Shown: positions 26,058 to 34,721, counted from the stretch's first letter. The stretch: DNA of 64,000 nucleotides from Planococcus sp. ISL-110 (GCF_018613575.1 NZ_JAGGPX010000014.1:1-64000), one strand, 5' to 3'. Notes: generated by a model not told the origin, from the letters alone. Numbers and translations: made by a program.

Positions 26058-26401
26058 AAGAGCAACTAGAAGACCAAGAAGTCGACTGGAATGAAGGCCA
26101 GCTGCCTGAACAAAAAGCTGCGGAAGCGCTGGTCGTCATCGGCGGTTTGGAGCATTGGGTGAGGCGGCAGCTCGAACAAGGGTTTTTGGAACAACAATTG
26201 ATGGAACAAGTGAAAAAGGCCATTGATTGCGGACAAGCGCAGCAAACCTGGATTTTAACGGATCTGAATCGCGGCATCGTGCCGACCGAACGGATTGAGC
26301 GTGAAATGCGTGACGTTCTCGGCCGACTATATCAGTGTCTATTTGCCGAAGCCGGGAGCATTACACGGATTTGGTATGGCATTCCACAAAAGATCAAGTG
26401 A
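26009..26401 (+). CDS. Short CobU-like P-loop protein
   Basis: A 130-residue protein. The start IVFGGAFNGKRQYV (P-loop-like, residues 6-13) and the end LNRGIVPTERIEREMRDVLG, followed by RLYQCLF and IWYGIPQKIK, match the two ends of CobU/CobP, including the GIVP segment the upstream cobU lacks. The middle third of CobU is missing and the P-loop Ser/Thr is Arg, so kinase activity is doubtful. It overlaps cobC by 49 bases and ends the operon. It may complement or assist the upstream CobU, or be a degenerate paralogue. Confidence 0.7.
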   Translation: MHIVFGGAFNGKRQYVKEQLEDQEVDWNEGQLPEQKAAEALVVIGGLEHWVRRQLEQGFLEQQLMEQVKKAIDCGQAQQTWILTDLNRGIVPTERIEREMRDVLGRLYQCLFAEAGSITRIWYGIPQKIK

Positions 26402-26492
26402 AAGTTGGATACATTGAACTAACAAACATTTATTGCAGAATATTTGTTAGTAAATGAGCGAAGAAATATAGCTTGCTATAGTAATAGCGATA

Positions 26493-26587
26493 TTAGCGCC
26501 GGCGCGTCCACGGGCTAGGCGAAGCGATAAGACAGGTGTTCTTCCTGGCTTATCGTGAGAGCCATGCCCAAAGCGGCCGAAGCGTTT
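26493..26587 (+). repeat. R2 repeat, copy 2
   Basis: Nearly identical to 13728-13823 (hairpin GCGATAAGACAGG with CCTGGCTTATCG, then GAGAGCCATGCCC). It lies between the CobU-like gene and pduO and may separate two transcription units. The rest of 26402-26693 is AT-rich with no clear promoter. Confidence 0.85.
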
Positions 26588-26693
26588 TAAAACATGTTGT
26601 TTCTTAAATTCAACTCATATAATTGAACCATACATACTTTGAAAGACGGCGGATTTATTGTCTGCCAAAACAGGAGAAAAGGAGCGGATAGGG

Positions 26694-27284
26694 ATGAAGA
26701 TTTACACGAAAACAGGAGACAAAGGGCAAACGAGTTTGATCGGAGCACGCACGGACAAAGATGCGCCGCGCGTAGAAGCTTACGGTACTATTGACGAAGT
26801 GAATTCATTTATCGGCAAGGCGATGACTGAATTGGCGCCCGAGACATATGCAGATTTGTTGAGAGACTTGGAAGCCATCCAAAACGAATTATTCGACTGC
26901 GGCGGCGATTTGGCCGATGTCCGAAAAGAACCTAATTACAAAATGACGGAAACGCCTGTCGAGATTCTGGAAAAACGCATTGATGAATTGATGGAAGAAC
27001 CGCCATTGCTCGAACGTTTTATTCTGCCGGGAGGTTCTCCCGCAGCTGCGACGCTGCACATCGCACGCACCATTACGCGGCGTGCGGAACGCCAAACGGT
27101 CACTTTGATGAAATCAGGGGAAGATTTCCCGCTGGTTGTCCAGCGCTATTTAAACCGTCTATCCGATTATTTGTTCGCAGCATCACGTGTCGTCAATTCA
27201 CGTGCCGGTGTGCCGGACAACGAATACGTGCGCAGCGCCAAAGTGTTCAAGAACGGCGGCCGCAGCAAAAAGTCGGTGGAATAG
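26694..27284 (+). CDS. pduO: Cob(I)alamin adenosyltransferase PduO type
   Basis: A 196-residue PduO/MMAB-type ATP:corrinoid adenosyltransferase that makes the adenosyl-cobalt bond. The N-terminal ATP motif YTKTGDKGQTSLIG, GTIDEVNSFIG, and the helix LPGGSPAAATLHIARTITRR followed by AER are all present. The chosen start follows AAAGGAGCGG; a start 12 codons earlier has no good site. The stop is one base before the next start. It supplies adenosylated corrinoid to CbiB-CobU-CobS and, in the end, to IcmF. Confidence 0.94.
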   Translation: MKIYTKTGDKGQTSLIGARTDKDAPRVEAYGTIDEVNSFIGKAMTELAPETYADLLRDLEAIQNELFDCGGDLADVRKEPNYKMTETPVEILEKRIDELMEEPPLLERFILPGGSPAAATLHIARTITRRAERQTVTLMKSGEDFPLVVQRYLNRLSDYLFAASRVVNSRAGVPDNEYVRSAKVFKNGGRSKKSVE

Positions 27285-27285
27285 G

Positions 27286-27768
27286 ATGACGACAAGAAAA
27301 CTGGCGCTTGCCGCTTTATTCATCAGCTTGTCCGCCATCGGGGGCATGATTAAGATTCCTCTCGGCATTGCGTCCATCGCGCTCGATTCGACGCCTGCAC
27401 TGGTTGCCGTGCTGTTCTTTTCGGCGCCGCTGGCGGGTACCATTGCGGCATTGGGCCATTTGATTTCAGCATTGTTCGGCGGTATGCCGCTCGGACCGTT
27501 TCATCTGATCATCGCAGTCGAGATGTGGGCAGTGGTGTGGCTCTTTGCGAAACTGCACCAAGCTGGCAAAACTTGGCTGAAATGGCTGGCATTTATCATC
27601 GGCAACGGAGTGGTGGCGGCAGTGCCGTTTTATTTCCTGTTGTCGCCGGCATTTTTCTATGTATCGGTACCGGCCCTGTTGATTGCCGCTTCCATCAATG
27701 CCGCGGTTGCTGCCCTGCTGATGCCTTACGTATTAAGATTCCGTGGAGGGTCGTTCCATGCGCCATGA
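27286..27768 (+). CDS. cblT: ECF transporter S component, probable alpha-ribazole transporter CblT
   Basis: A 160-residue membrane protein with five to six helices of the ECF S-component type (N-terminal RKLALAALFISLSAIGGMIK). It lies directly between pduO and the putative alpha-ribazole kinase. In Listeria and Geobacillus the pair CblT-CblS imports and phosphorylates alpha-ribazole, replacing CobT. The same pairing here, with no cobT in the cluster, supports this call over a generic vitamin S component. It would need the shared ECF energising module encoded elsewhere. Its end overlaps cblS by 11 bases. Confidence 0.72.
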   Translation: MTTRKLALAALFISLSAIGGMIKIPLGIASIALDSTPALVAVLFFSAPLAGTIAALGHLISALFGGMPLGPFHLIIAVEMWAVVWLFAKLHQAGKTWLKWLAFIIGNGVVAAVPFYFLLSPAFFYVSVPALLIAASINAAVAALLMPYVLRFRGGSFHAP

Positions 27769-28438
27769 GATAGTGCTTGACGGCTTTGTCATCACTTCGG
27801 ATAATTCAGCGGCCATCGGTGAAAAACCGCAGGATGCGGTCTACGCTTCCGATGTGGTGACCGCTAAGTTTGCGGCACGGGTCGCGCTGCTCGAACAATG
27901 GGCAGCGGGCAGTGAACCGCAGGCCGTGCTGCTTCATAATTTCAGCGGAGCCGATCAATGGGCTGCCTATATGGCCGGCCTCACCGAGCTTTTCGCTGAA
28001 GCGGGGAGCGTGTTGCCGCCGATTTCAGGAAGCACGGAAACCAATATGCCAACGCTGCAATCAGGCATCGCCGTGACGATGATCGGCAAAAAGAATCGGA
28101 ACCTGGCACCTGCTGAATCCCTGCGCTGGTTCGTCTATGGCGTTCCGCTGATCGGGGAAAAAGTGCTGGCCAGGGCGGATCAAACCGCTGATTTGGGCCT
28201 GATCCAAAAAGCATTTGGATCAGCATTGGTCGAGCGTATTTGGCCAGTCGGTTCGAAAGGAATTGCACAGGAAGTTGCGCTGTTGATGGGACGGCCCGTG
28301 AAAGTTTCCGCGGCTATTGACATGAACAGCTCCGGCGGGCCGGCCACCTGTGTCCTCGTCGGTGTGCAACCGAAAAATGCTGAACGTGCCCAGCGTTATT
28401 TCGGAGAAAATCTTTTTTTGATGAAGTTCAGGCTGTAG
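27758..28438 (+). CDS. cblS: Probable alpha-ribazole kinase CblS
   Basis: A 226-residue cytosolic protein. Its N-terminus (MRHEIVLDGFVITSDNSAAI, then GEKPQDAVYASDVVTAKFAAR) and the Gly-rich FVYGVPLIGEKVL segment resemble PurM/AIR-synthetase-like ATP-binding proteins, the group to which CblS belongs as I recall. It would convert imported alpha-ribazole into alpha-ribazole phosphate for CobS. GGAGGGTCG precedes the ATG within the end of cblT. The assignment leans on context; another small-molecule kinase of the family is possible. Confidence 0.65.
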   Translation: MRHEIVLDGFVITSDNSAAIGEKPQDAVYASDVVTAKFAARVALLEQWAAGSEPQAVLLHNFSGADQWAAYMAGLTELFAEAGSVLPPISGSTETNMPTLQSGIAVTMIGKKNRNLAPAESLRWFVYGVPLIGEKVLARADQTADLGLIQKAFGSALVERIWPVGSKGIAQEVALLMGRPVKVSAAIDMNSSGGPATCVLVGVQPKNAERAQRYFGENLFLMKFRL

Positions 28439-28479
28439 ACAAAGTCTTTCCGGAATGAATAACGGTGCATAATCCCAAC

Positions 28480-28560
28480 CGCACTAGCCACTTTGCTTTC
28501 CGTGGGCTCAGCTTCGCTGCTCCCACAGGAGTCTTCGTGGCCAGCCCGGTTGGGAGCATA
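28480..28560 (+). repeat. Short GC-rich repeat-like segment
   Basis: Contains CTTTGCTTTCCGTGGGC, CAGCTTCGCTG and CTCCCACAGGAGTC, the themes of the R3 family in reverse order, and its ends CCACTTTG/GTGGCCAG are loosely complementary. Probably a diverged or partial member. Confidence 0.45.
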
Positions 28561-28642
28561 CGCTTAAATGAAAGAGAAAAACTTGCTAGTCGGTTCCAAG
28601 ATGAAAATAGTCCCAAAAAATCTAGTAATCCCTTCACTCAAG

Positions 28643-28762
28643 GATCCGGAGCGCAAGGCGGCGACTCCTGCGGAATAGCGAAGTGCCGAAATCCACTCGG
28701 GCGATAGTCCGAGTTAGTTCGGCGCGAGCCCGCGGAAAGCGTCCGCCTGGAGCGCAGGATCC
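28643..28762 (+). repeat. R3 GC-rich repeat with inverted ends
   Basis: Flanked by GGATCCGGAGCGC and GCGCAGGATCC, which pair. Inside are GGCGGCGACTCCTGCGGAA, an inner hairpin ACTCGGGCGAT with AGTCCGAGT, and GCCCGCGGAAAGCGTCCGCC. The middle AGCGAAGTGCCGAAATCC is shared with 51190-51295. Bases 28763-28830 hold nothing I recognise. Confidence 0.8.
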
Positions 28763-28830
28763 GGTATAAATACCATGAAATGTGTAATCATTCTGTAAAA
28801 GACATAAATATTCTTTTGTCTACAAGCTCG

Positions 28831-28862
28831 ACATCATCCATCGTTGGATGATGTTTTTTTTT
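28831..28862 (+). terminator. Terminator upstream of the fadF-like gene
   Basis: CATCATCCA and TGGATGATG form a perfect 9-bp stem with a TCGT loop, followed by nine T. It separates the B12 cluster from the acyl-CoA oxidation block. Bases 28863-29003 hold no gene. Confidence 0.92.
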
Positions 28863-29003
28863 GCCTATAAAGCTTTTCCTAGTTCCATGGACAGAATAGC
28901 GAACCCGCTGTTTGTTCGGCTTTATTCAGCAGACGCTCGACTGATTTTTCGCAATCTGACAAGAGCAGATTGCCTTTATTTTAGAATCTCTCCTAAATAT
29001 AGG

Positions 29004-29033
29004 TTGACTGAATGCTCATTCATATTTTAATAT
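29004..29033 (+). promoter_or_regulatory. Promoter of the fadF-like gene overlapped by a TetR-type operator
   Basis: TTGACT (29004-29009) and TAATAT (29028-29033) form a sigma-A promoter with an 18-base spacer. The partly palindromic TGACTGAATGCTCATTCA at 29005-29022 sits on the -35 and spacer and resembles the FadR operators of Bacillus (TGAATGA..TCATTCA). A repressor bound there would block RNA polymerase. A matching site occurs at 31385-31402. Confidence 0.7.
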
Positions 29034-29120
29034 AGAACATAGTATCGACAAGCTGTTTCTGTTCACGTAAACTTTGGGTAAGTAATTTTTAGAATTTACA
29101 CACATAAGGGGGATATCGCG

Positions 29121-31256
29121 ATGGAGCCATTGCTGATTGCAAATTGGGTTTTATTCATAGCTGTAACCGCTTACGCCATTTATCTCTTCCTCTATTTATT
29201 GAAGTCGAGATATGATTTTATCCAGCTCGGCAAAAAAGTCGAGTTTGAAGAAAATTTCAATGAGCGTTTGCGTAAAGTCATGGTCAATGTTTTTGGACAA
29301 AAGAAATTAATGAAAGACAAGAAGAGCGGGACCATTCACGTCATGTTCTTTTACGGCTTCTTGTTGGTTCAGGCAAGTGCCATTGATTTCATCCTCAAAG
29401 GCTTATCGCCGGATTCACATTTGCCGTTAGGCCCGCTTTATCCGGCCTTCACGTTCTTCCAGGAAATCGTCACATTGACGATTCTGGTTGCCGTAATCTG
29501 GGCGTTCTACAGACGCTATATCGAAAAGCTGGTTCGCTTGAAGCGCGGATGGAAATCAGGACTTGTCCTCATTTTCATTGGTGGACTGATGGTAACAGTG
29601 CTGATCGGCAACGGAATGAACATGATCTGGCACGGACACGAAGGGGTCTGGACAGAACCTGTCGCTTCGCTTGTCGCCGGGGCATTTGCCTGGTTGCCTG
29701 AAGCTGCAACTGTAACGATTTTTTACGTTATGTGGTGGGCGCATCTCTTGTTCCTACTGTCATTCCTGGTTTATGTACCACAATCCAAGCACGCTCACTT
29801 GATCTTCGGACCGGTCAATACCTGGTTCCACAGAGTTGATCATGTCGGGCGCTTAAAGCCGATCAACTTCGAAGAAATGGAAGACGAAGAAGATCCGGAT
29901 GCTGTACCTTCGTTCGGCGTTGGGAAAATCACCGATTTCAATCAAGGACAGATGATCGATTTCTACGCTTGCGTGGAATGTGGCCGCTGCACGAATATGT
30001 GTCCGGCAACAGGGACAGGAAAAATGCTGTCTCCGATGGACCTGATTACGAAGCTCCGTGACAACCTGACCAACACAGGCGCAGTCATGACGCAGAAAAA
30101 ACCATGGGTGCCGGCGATGGCATTCAGCAATACGCAAGGAAACCAACTGGCGATGGCTGCCGGTGCTGAAGGGATCAGCATCGATGAACTTTACAGCCCA
30201 AGCCTGATCGGAGACGTCATCACAGAAGAGGAAATCTGGGCATGCACGACGTGCCGTAACTGTGAAGACCAATGTCCGGTAATGAATGAGCACGTAGACA
30301 AAATTATCGACCTTCGCCGTTACCTGGTAATGACGGAAGGGAAAATGGACCCGGATGCTCAGCGCGCGATGACCAACATCGAACGCCAAGGAAATCCATG
30401 GGGCCTTAACCGCAAAGAAAAAGAAAACTGGAGAGATGCACGTCCAGATGTCCATATCCCGACAGTGAAAGAAATGAACAAAGCAGGCGAAGAATTTGAA
30501 TTCCTTTTCTGGGTTGGTTCCATGGGTTCATTCGACAGCCGATCACAAAAAATCGCTTTGTCGTTTGCACGCCTGATGAATGAAGCCGGTGTGAAATTCG
30601 CAATTCTCGGCAATAAAGAAAAGAACTCGGGTGACACGCCGCGCCGTCTCGGAAACGAATTCCTGTTCCAGGAACTGGCAACGGGCAACATCAAAGAGTT
30701 CGAAAAAGCGGAAATCAAGAAAATCGTCACGATCGATCCGCACGCTTACAATATCTTTAAAAACGAATATCCGGATTTTGGTTTTGAAGCTGAAGTTTAC
30801 CACCATACTGAAATGCTGTTCGAATTAGTCCAAGAGGGCCGGTTAAAGCCGCAGTTCCCGGTAAACGAACGGATCACATTCCACGATTCTTGTTACTTGG
30901 GCCGCTATAACGATGTTTATGACGCACCGCGCGAAATATTGAAAGCGATCGAAGGCGTGGAATTAGTCGAAATGGTCCGTAACCGACAGGACGGCATGTG
31001 CTGTGGAGCCGGCGGCGGACTGATGTGGATGGAAGAAGATGCAGGCCATCGCGTCAACGTTGCCCGTACCGAACAGGCACTCGAAGTCAGCCCGACCATG
31101 ATTTCTTCCGGCTGTCCGTACTGTTTGACAATGTTGTCAGATGGCACGAAAGCGAAAGAAGTCGAAGAGCAGGTTGGAACTTATGACGTAGCGGAACTAT
31201 TGGAAATGGCCGTGCTCGGCAATAAGGCACCAGAGCCTGAAGCGGTTGTCCAATAA
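29121..31256 (+). CDS. fadF: FadF-type ETF:menaquinone oxidoreductase (Fe-S membrane protein)
   Basis: A 711-residue protein. The N-terminal 230 residues hold five to six membrane helices of a cytochrome-b-like domain. They are followed by two [4Fe-4S] motifs (CVECGRCTNMCPATGTG and CTTCRNCEDQCPV) and a C-terminal heterodisulfide-reductase-like region with CCGAGGG and SGCPYC. It matches FadF (YwjF) of B. subtilis. Related proteins pass electrons from acyl-CoA dehydrogenases via ETF to menaquinone. AAGGGGGAT precedes the ATG. The acyl-CoA dehydrogenases 2-5 kb downstream fit this role. Confidence 0.9.
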   Translation: MEPLLIANWVLFIAVTAYAIYLFLYLLKSRYDFIQLGKKVEFEENFNERLRKVMVNVFGQKKLMKDKKSGTIHVMFFYGFLLVQASAIDFILKGLSPDSHLPLGPLYPAFTFFQEIVTLTILVAVIWAFYRRYIEKLVRLKRGWKSGLVLIFIGGLMVTVLIGNGMNMIWHGHEGVWTEPVASLVAGAFAWLPEAATVTIFYVMWWAHLLFLLSFLVYVPQSKHAHLIFGPVNTWFHRVDHVGRLKPINFEEMEDEEDPDAVPSFGVGKITDFNQGQMIDFYACVECGRCTNMCPATGTGKMLSPMDLITKLRDNLTNTGAVMTQKKPWVPAMAFSNTQGNQLAMAAGAEGISIDELYSPSLIGDVITEEEIWACTTCRNCEDQCPVMNEHVDKIIDLRRYLVMTEGKMDPDAQRAMTNIERQGNPWGLNRKEKENWRDARPDVHIPTVKEMNKAGEEFEFLFWVGSMGSFDSRSQKIALSFARLMNEAGVKFAILGNKEKNSGDTPRRLGNEFLFQELATGNIKEFEKAEIKKIVTIDPHAYNIFKNEYPDFGFEAEVYHHTEMLFELVQEGRLKPQFPVNERITFHDSCYLGRYNDVYDAPREILKAIEGVELVEMVRNRQDGMCCGAGGGLMWMEEDAGHRVNVARTEQALEVSPTMISSGCPYCLTMLSDGTKAKEVEEQVGTYDVAELLEMAVLGNKAPEPEAVVQ

Positions 31257-31339
31257 ATACAATCTGTCATGCACCAAACTTGCCAGCAAGAAATTATTGC
31301 TTATTAACAGATAATTGAGTAGAATAACAGCATAAGAAG

Positions 31340-31376
31340 AAAAAGAAAGGGAGTAGAGTGCTCCCTTTTCTTTTGC
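31340..31376 (+). terminator. Terminator behind fadF
   Basis: AAAGAAAGGGAG and CTCCCTTTTCTTT form a stem with a TAGAGTG loop, followed by T-rich sequence. It makes the thiolase operon a separate unit. Confidence 0.82.
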
Positions 31377-31384
31377 ATTAAAAC

Positions 31385-31402
31385 CGAGCGAGCGTTCAGT
31401 CA
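31385..31402 (-). promoter_or_regulatory. Second TetR-type operator, upstream of the thiolase operon
   Basis: The minus strand reads TGACTGAACGCTCGCTCG. It is identical to the fadF operator in TGACTGAA and GCTC and agrees at 13 of 18 positions. It lies about 100 bases before the thiolase start. Confidence 0.62.
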
Positions 31403-31461
31403 ATCGTTTTAACCCTGCAAGAATCGAATTAGGCGTACCAATTATATTTTTTTCTAACAGT

Positions 31462-31475
31462 TGAAACCGTTTACA
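31462..31475 (+). promoter_or_regulatory. CcpA cre site in the thiolase operon leader
   Basis: TGAAACCGTTTACA fits the catabolite-responsive consensus TGWAANCGNTNWCA at all fixed positions. It overlaps a possible -10 (TACAAT, 31472-31477), whose -35 is poor, and lies 29 bases before the thiolase ATG, a position suited to repression when glucose is present. Confidence 0.75.
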
Positions 31476-31503
31476 ATAAAGCGCAAAGGGGAGAAAAATA
31501 ATC

Positions 31504-32697
31504 ATGGCAAAAACAGTCATCATTGATGGAGCACGCACAGCATTTGGGAAATTCGGAGGAAGTTTGAGCACATTAACGGCAAGTGAACTGGGAGCGGAAG
31601 CGATCAAAGCGGCGATGAGCCGCGCCGCTATCCAGCCGGAAGACGTCCAGGAAGTGATCATGGGCAACGTTTTGCAGGCAGGGCAAGGGCAGATTCCTTC
31701 TCGCCAGGCAGCGACAAAAGCGGGGATTCCTTACAACGTCAAATCTGAAACCATCAATAAAGTGTGCGCATCCGGCATGCGCAGTGTCTCCTTGGCAGAC
31801 CAGATCATCCGCGTGGGTGATGAAGAAGTGATTGTTGCAGGCGGCATGGAATCCATGTCCAATGCGCCTTATTACTTGCCGAAAGCGCGCTGGGGATTGC
31901 GCATGGGAGACGCTCAAGTGGTTGACGGCATGGTCCACGATGGTTTGTCCTGCTCGTTCCATCCCGATAAGGTCCATATGGGCACTTACGGAAATTCGAC
32001 CGCTGAAGATTTCAGCCTGACGCGCGAAGCGCAGGATGAATGGTCAGCCCGTTCGCATGAGCGCGCCATAAAAGCGAAAGATCTGTTTGCGGAAGAAATC
32101 GTCGCCATCGACATTCCGCAGCGCAAAGGAGATCCGATAACAGTTGATGTTGATGAATCTCCGCGTGCAAACTCCACAATAGATGCGCTGGCGAAATTAA
32201 AGCCGGCATTTGGCAAAGACGGTACGATTACTGCCGGAAATGCGCCTGGCATCAATGATGGTGCCGCAGCACTCGTGTTGATGAGCGAAGAACGTGCGCA
32301 AAGCGAAGGGAAAAATGTACTGGCACATATCTTGTCCCATACAGAAGTGGCAATCGAGCCGCATCGTTTCCCGGAAACACCTGGAATTGTCATCAACGAA
32401 TTATTGAAGAAAACCGGCAAGTCGCTGGATGACATCGATTTGTTCGAAATTAATGAAGCCTTTGCGGCAGTCGCACTCGCGAGTTCAAAAATCGCCGGTT
32501 TAGACGCTGAAAAAGTCAATGTCAACGGTGGCTCTGTAGCACTTGGACACCCGATCGGGGCAAGTGGGGCACGCATCATCCTGACATTGGCCTACGAATT
32601 GAAACGCCGCGGAGGCGGCATCGGCATTGCAGCCATCTGCTCAGGTGGCGGACAAGGCGACGCCATCATGATTGAAGTTCCCAAGGAGGCAAAATAA
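31504..32697 (+). CDS. Acetyl-CoA C-acyltransferase (thiolase)
   Basis: A 397-residue thiolase that cleaves or condenses 3-ketoacyl-CoA and acetyl-CoA. The acyl-accepting Cys88 lies in [10 protein letters not shown]; the [27 protein letters not shown] and CSGGGQGDA motifs carry the other catalytic residues, including the second Cys. It is close to MmgA/AtoB-type enzymes. First gene of a five-enzyme operon; GGGGAG precedes the ATG and the hydroxyacyl-CoA dehydrogenase starts two bases after its stop. Chain-length preference cannot be read from sequence. Confidence 0.93.
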   Translation: MAKTVIIDGARTAFGKFGGSLSTLTASELGAEAIKAAMSRAAIQPEDVQEVIMGNVLQAGQGQIPSRQAATKAGIPYNVKSETINKVCASGMRSVSLADQIIRVGDEEVIVAGGMESMSNAPYYLPKARWGLRMGDAQVVDGMVHDGLSCSFHPDKVHMGTYGNSTAEDFSLTREAQDEWSARSHERAIKAKDLFAEEIVAIDIPQRKGDPITVDVDESPRANSTIDALAKLKPAFGKDGTITAGNAPGINDGAAALVLMSEERAQSEGKNVLAHILSHTEVAIEPHRFPETPGIVINELLKKTGKSLDDIDLFEINEAFAAVALASSKIAGLDAEKVNVNGGSVALGHPIGASGARIILTLAYELKRRGGGIGIAAICSGGGQGDAIMIEVPKEAK

Positions 32698-32699
32698 GC

Positions 32700-33551
32700 A
32701 TGTCGATTCAAAATGTAATGGTCATTGGCGCCGGACAAATGGGTTCCGGCATCGCACAGGTTTGTGCGCAAGCAGGATTAAATGTGAAATTGAATGATAT
32801 GAAACAGGAAGCATATGAACGCGGGATCGAGACCATCACCAAAAATCTGTCCCGTAATGTTGAAAAAGGCCGCCTGACAGAAGATGAAAAAGCAGCGGTC
32901 CTTGGACGCATTACACCATCATTTGATTTAAAGGACGCACACGATGTCGACATCGTCATCGAAGCGGCTGTTGAAAACATGGCAATCAAGCACAGTATTT
33001 TTAAAACGCTGGACGAAGTGGCGCCGAAGCATGCGATTCTGGCAACAAACACGTCATCCCTGCCGATCACGGAAATCGCGGCAGTCACCAACCGTCCGGA
33101 ACAAGTTATCGGCATGCATTTCATGAACCCGGTGCCGGTGATGAAACTGGTGGAAATTATCCGTGGTTTGGCGACTTCGGATAGAGTCTATAAAAAAGTG
33201 GAAGAAATGACTTTGCAATTGTCCAAAACGCCGGTGGAAGTAAACGACTTTCCGGGATTTGTGGCAAACCGCATCCTGATGCCGATGATCAATGAAGCGA
33301 TTTTCACGCTTCAGGAAGGTGTCGCGACCAAAGAAGCGATCGACGACATCATGAAACTTGGCATGAACCATCCGATGGGGCCGCTCCAATTGGCTGATTT
33401 TATCGGACTTGATACTTGCCTGTACATCATGGAAGTGCTGCATGACGGATTCGGCGACAGCAAATACCGCCCGAGCCCGTTATTGCGCCAATACGTAAAA
33501 GCAGGCTGGCTAGGCAAGAAAACCGGACGCGGTTTCTATGAATACACATAA
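32700..33551 (+). CDS. 3-hydroxybutyryl-CoA dehydrogenase
   Basis: A 283-residue NAD(P)-dependent dehydrogenase. The dinucleotide fold begins [19 protein letters not shown] (Gly-rich loop about 10-17), and the catalytic His lies in [18 protein letters not shown]; the C-terminal dimer domain has [11 protein letters not shown]. It is like MmgB/Hbd. It oxidises 3-hydroxyacyl-CoA to the 3-keto form used by the thiolase ahead of it. No enoyl-CoA hydratase gene is present in this operon, so that step must be encoded elsewhere. Confidence 0.93.
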   Translation: MSIQNVMVIGAGQMGSGIAQVCAQAGLNVKLNDMKQEAYERGIETITKNLSRNVEKGRLTEDEKAAVLGRITPSFDLKDAHDVDIVIEAAVENMAIKHSIFKTLDEVAPKHAILATNTSSLPITEIAAVTNRPEQVIGMHFMNPVPVMKLVEIIRGLATSDRVYKKVEEMTLQLSKTPVEVNDFPGFVANRILMPMINEAIFTLQEGVATKEAIDDIMKLGMNHPMGPLQLADFIGLDTCLYIMEVLHDGFGDSKYRPSPLLRQYVKAGWLGKKTGRGFYEYT

Positions 33552-33569
33552 ATATTAGGGGGAACCGCA

Positions 33570-34706
33570 ATGGATTTGCACTTTACAGATGAACAGCTTA
33601 TGATGCGCAACATGGTGCGGGATTTCGCAAAAGAGGAAATTATACCGTTTATCGAAAACATGGAAAACGGCGAATTTCCAACAGCAATTATAAAGAAAAT
33701 GGGCAAACTGGGATTGATGGGAATCACCGCCCCTGAAAAATACGGCGGCTCGGAAATGGATTTTGTTTCCTATATCACAGCCATTCACGAACTCTCGAAA
33801 GTGAGCGGCGTGGTCGGTGTGATCTTGTCAGTCCATACGTCGGTCGGAACTAACCCGATCCTGAACTTCGGATCGCAGCAGCAGATCGAGAAATACGTGC
33901 CAAAGTTGGCAAGCGGCGAATATCTCGGGGCTTTCTGTTTGACGGAGCCCGCGGCAGGTTCTGATGCGGCAAGCCTCAAGACAAAAGCGGTCCTGGACGG
34001 CGATGACTATGTCCTGAACGGCTCGAAAGTCTTTATTACCAACGGCGGGGAAGCAGATACTTACATCGTTTTCGCTTCCACAAAACCTTCTGCAGGTTCC
34101 CGTGGGATCTCGGCTTTTATTGTTGAAAAAGGTACGCCTGGCTTGATTATCGGCAAAAACGAAAAGAAAATGGGCCTTTATGGTTCGAAGACGGTCCAAT
34201 TGACCTTCGAAAACATGCGGGTGCCGGCTGAAAACCTATTGGGGACGGAAAACAAAGGCTTTAGCATCGCAATGGCGAATTTGAATGTCGGACGGATCGG
34301 CATCGCGGCACAAGCGCTCGGCATCGCTGAAGCGGCATATGAATATGCAGTGGCTTACGCCAAAGAGCGTGAGCAATTCGGCAAACCAATCGCTCAGCAA
34401 CAGGGCATCGGCTTTAAGCTGGCGGATATGGCGACGCAGGTGGAAGCGGCAAAGCTGCTGGTCTACAACGCGGCGGACCTGTATTCAAGAGGCAAAGACT
34501 GCAATAAACAAGCGTCCATGGCGAAGCTCTTTGCTTCGAAAGCAGCAATGGATGTGACAATTGAAGCCATTCAGGTATTTGGCGGCTACGGCTATACGAA
34601 AGACTATCCGGTCGAACGCCTGTTCCGCGACGCTAAAGTGACGGAAATCTACGAGGGTACCAGCGAGATTCAACGCATCGTTATCAGCAAACAACTAATC
34701 AAGTAA
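33570..34706 (+). CDS. Acyl-CoA dehydrogenase (first copy)
   Basis: A 378-residue FAD enzyme of the short/branched-chain acyl-CoA dehydrogenase type (MmgC-like). Visible motifs are FCLTEPAAGSDAASLKTKA, FITNGGEADTYIVFA and the C-terminal IYEGTSEIQRIVIS with the catalytic Glu. It delivers electrons to ETF and so to the FadF-type oxidoreductase. GGGGGAACC precedes the ATG. About half of its residues are shared with the next gene, so the pair arose by duplication and probably differs in substrate. Confidence 0.93.
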   Translation: MDLHFTDEQLMMRNMVRDFAKEEIIPFIENMENGEFPTAIIKKMGKLGLMGITAPEKYGGSEMDFVSYITAIHELSKVSGVVGVILSVHTSVGTNPILNFGSQQQIEKYVPKLASGEYLGAFCLTEPAAGSDAASLKTKAVLDGDDYVLNGSKVFITNGGEADTYIVFASTKPSAGSRGISAFIVEKGTPGLIIGKNEKKMGLYGSKTVQLTFENMRVPAENLLGTENKGFSIAMANLNVGRIGIAAQALGIAEAAYEYAVAYAKEREQFGKPIAQQQGIGFKLADMATQVEAAKLLVYNAADLYSRGKDCNKQASMAKLFASKAAMDVTIEAIQVFGGYGYTKDYPVERLFRDAKVTEIYEGTSEIQRIVISKQLIK

Positions 34707-34721
34707 TTGGAGGAATGGAAA

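Noticed and set aside
28465-28707. Open frame over the GC-rich repeats behind cblS
   Set aside because: Composed mostly of repeat sequence; no ribosome site.
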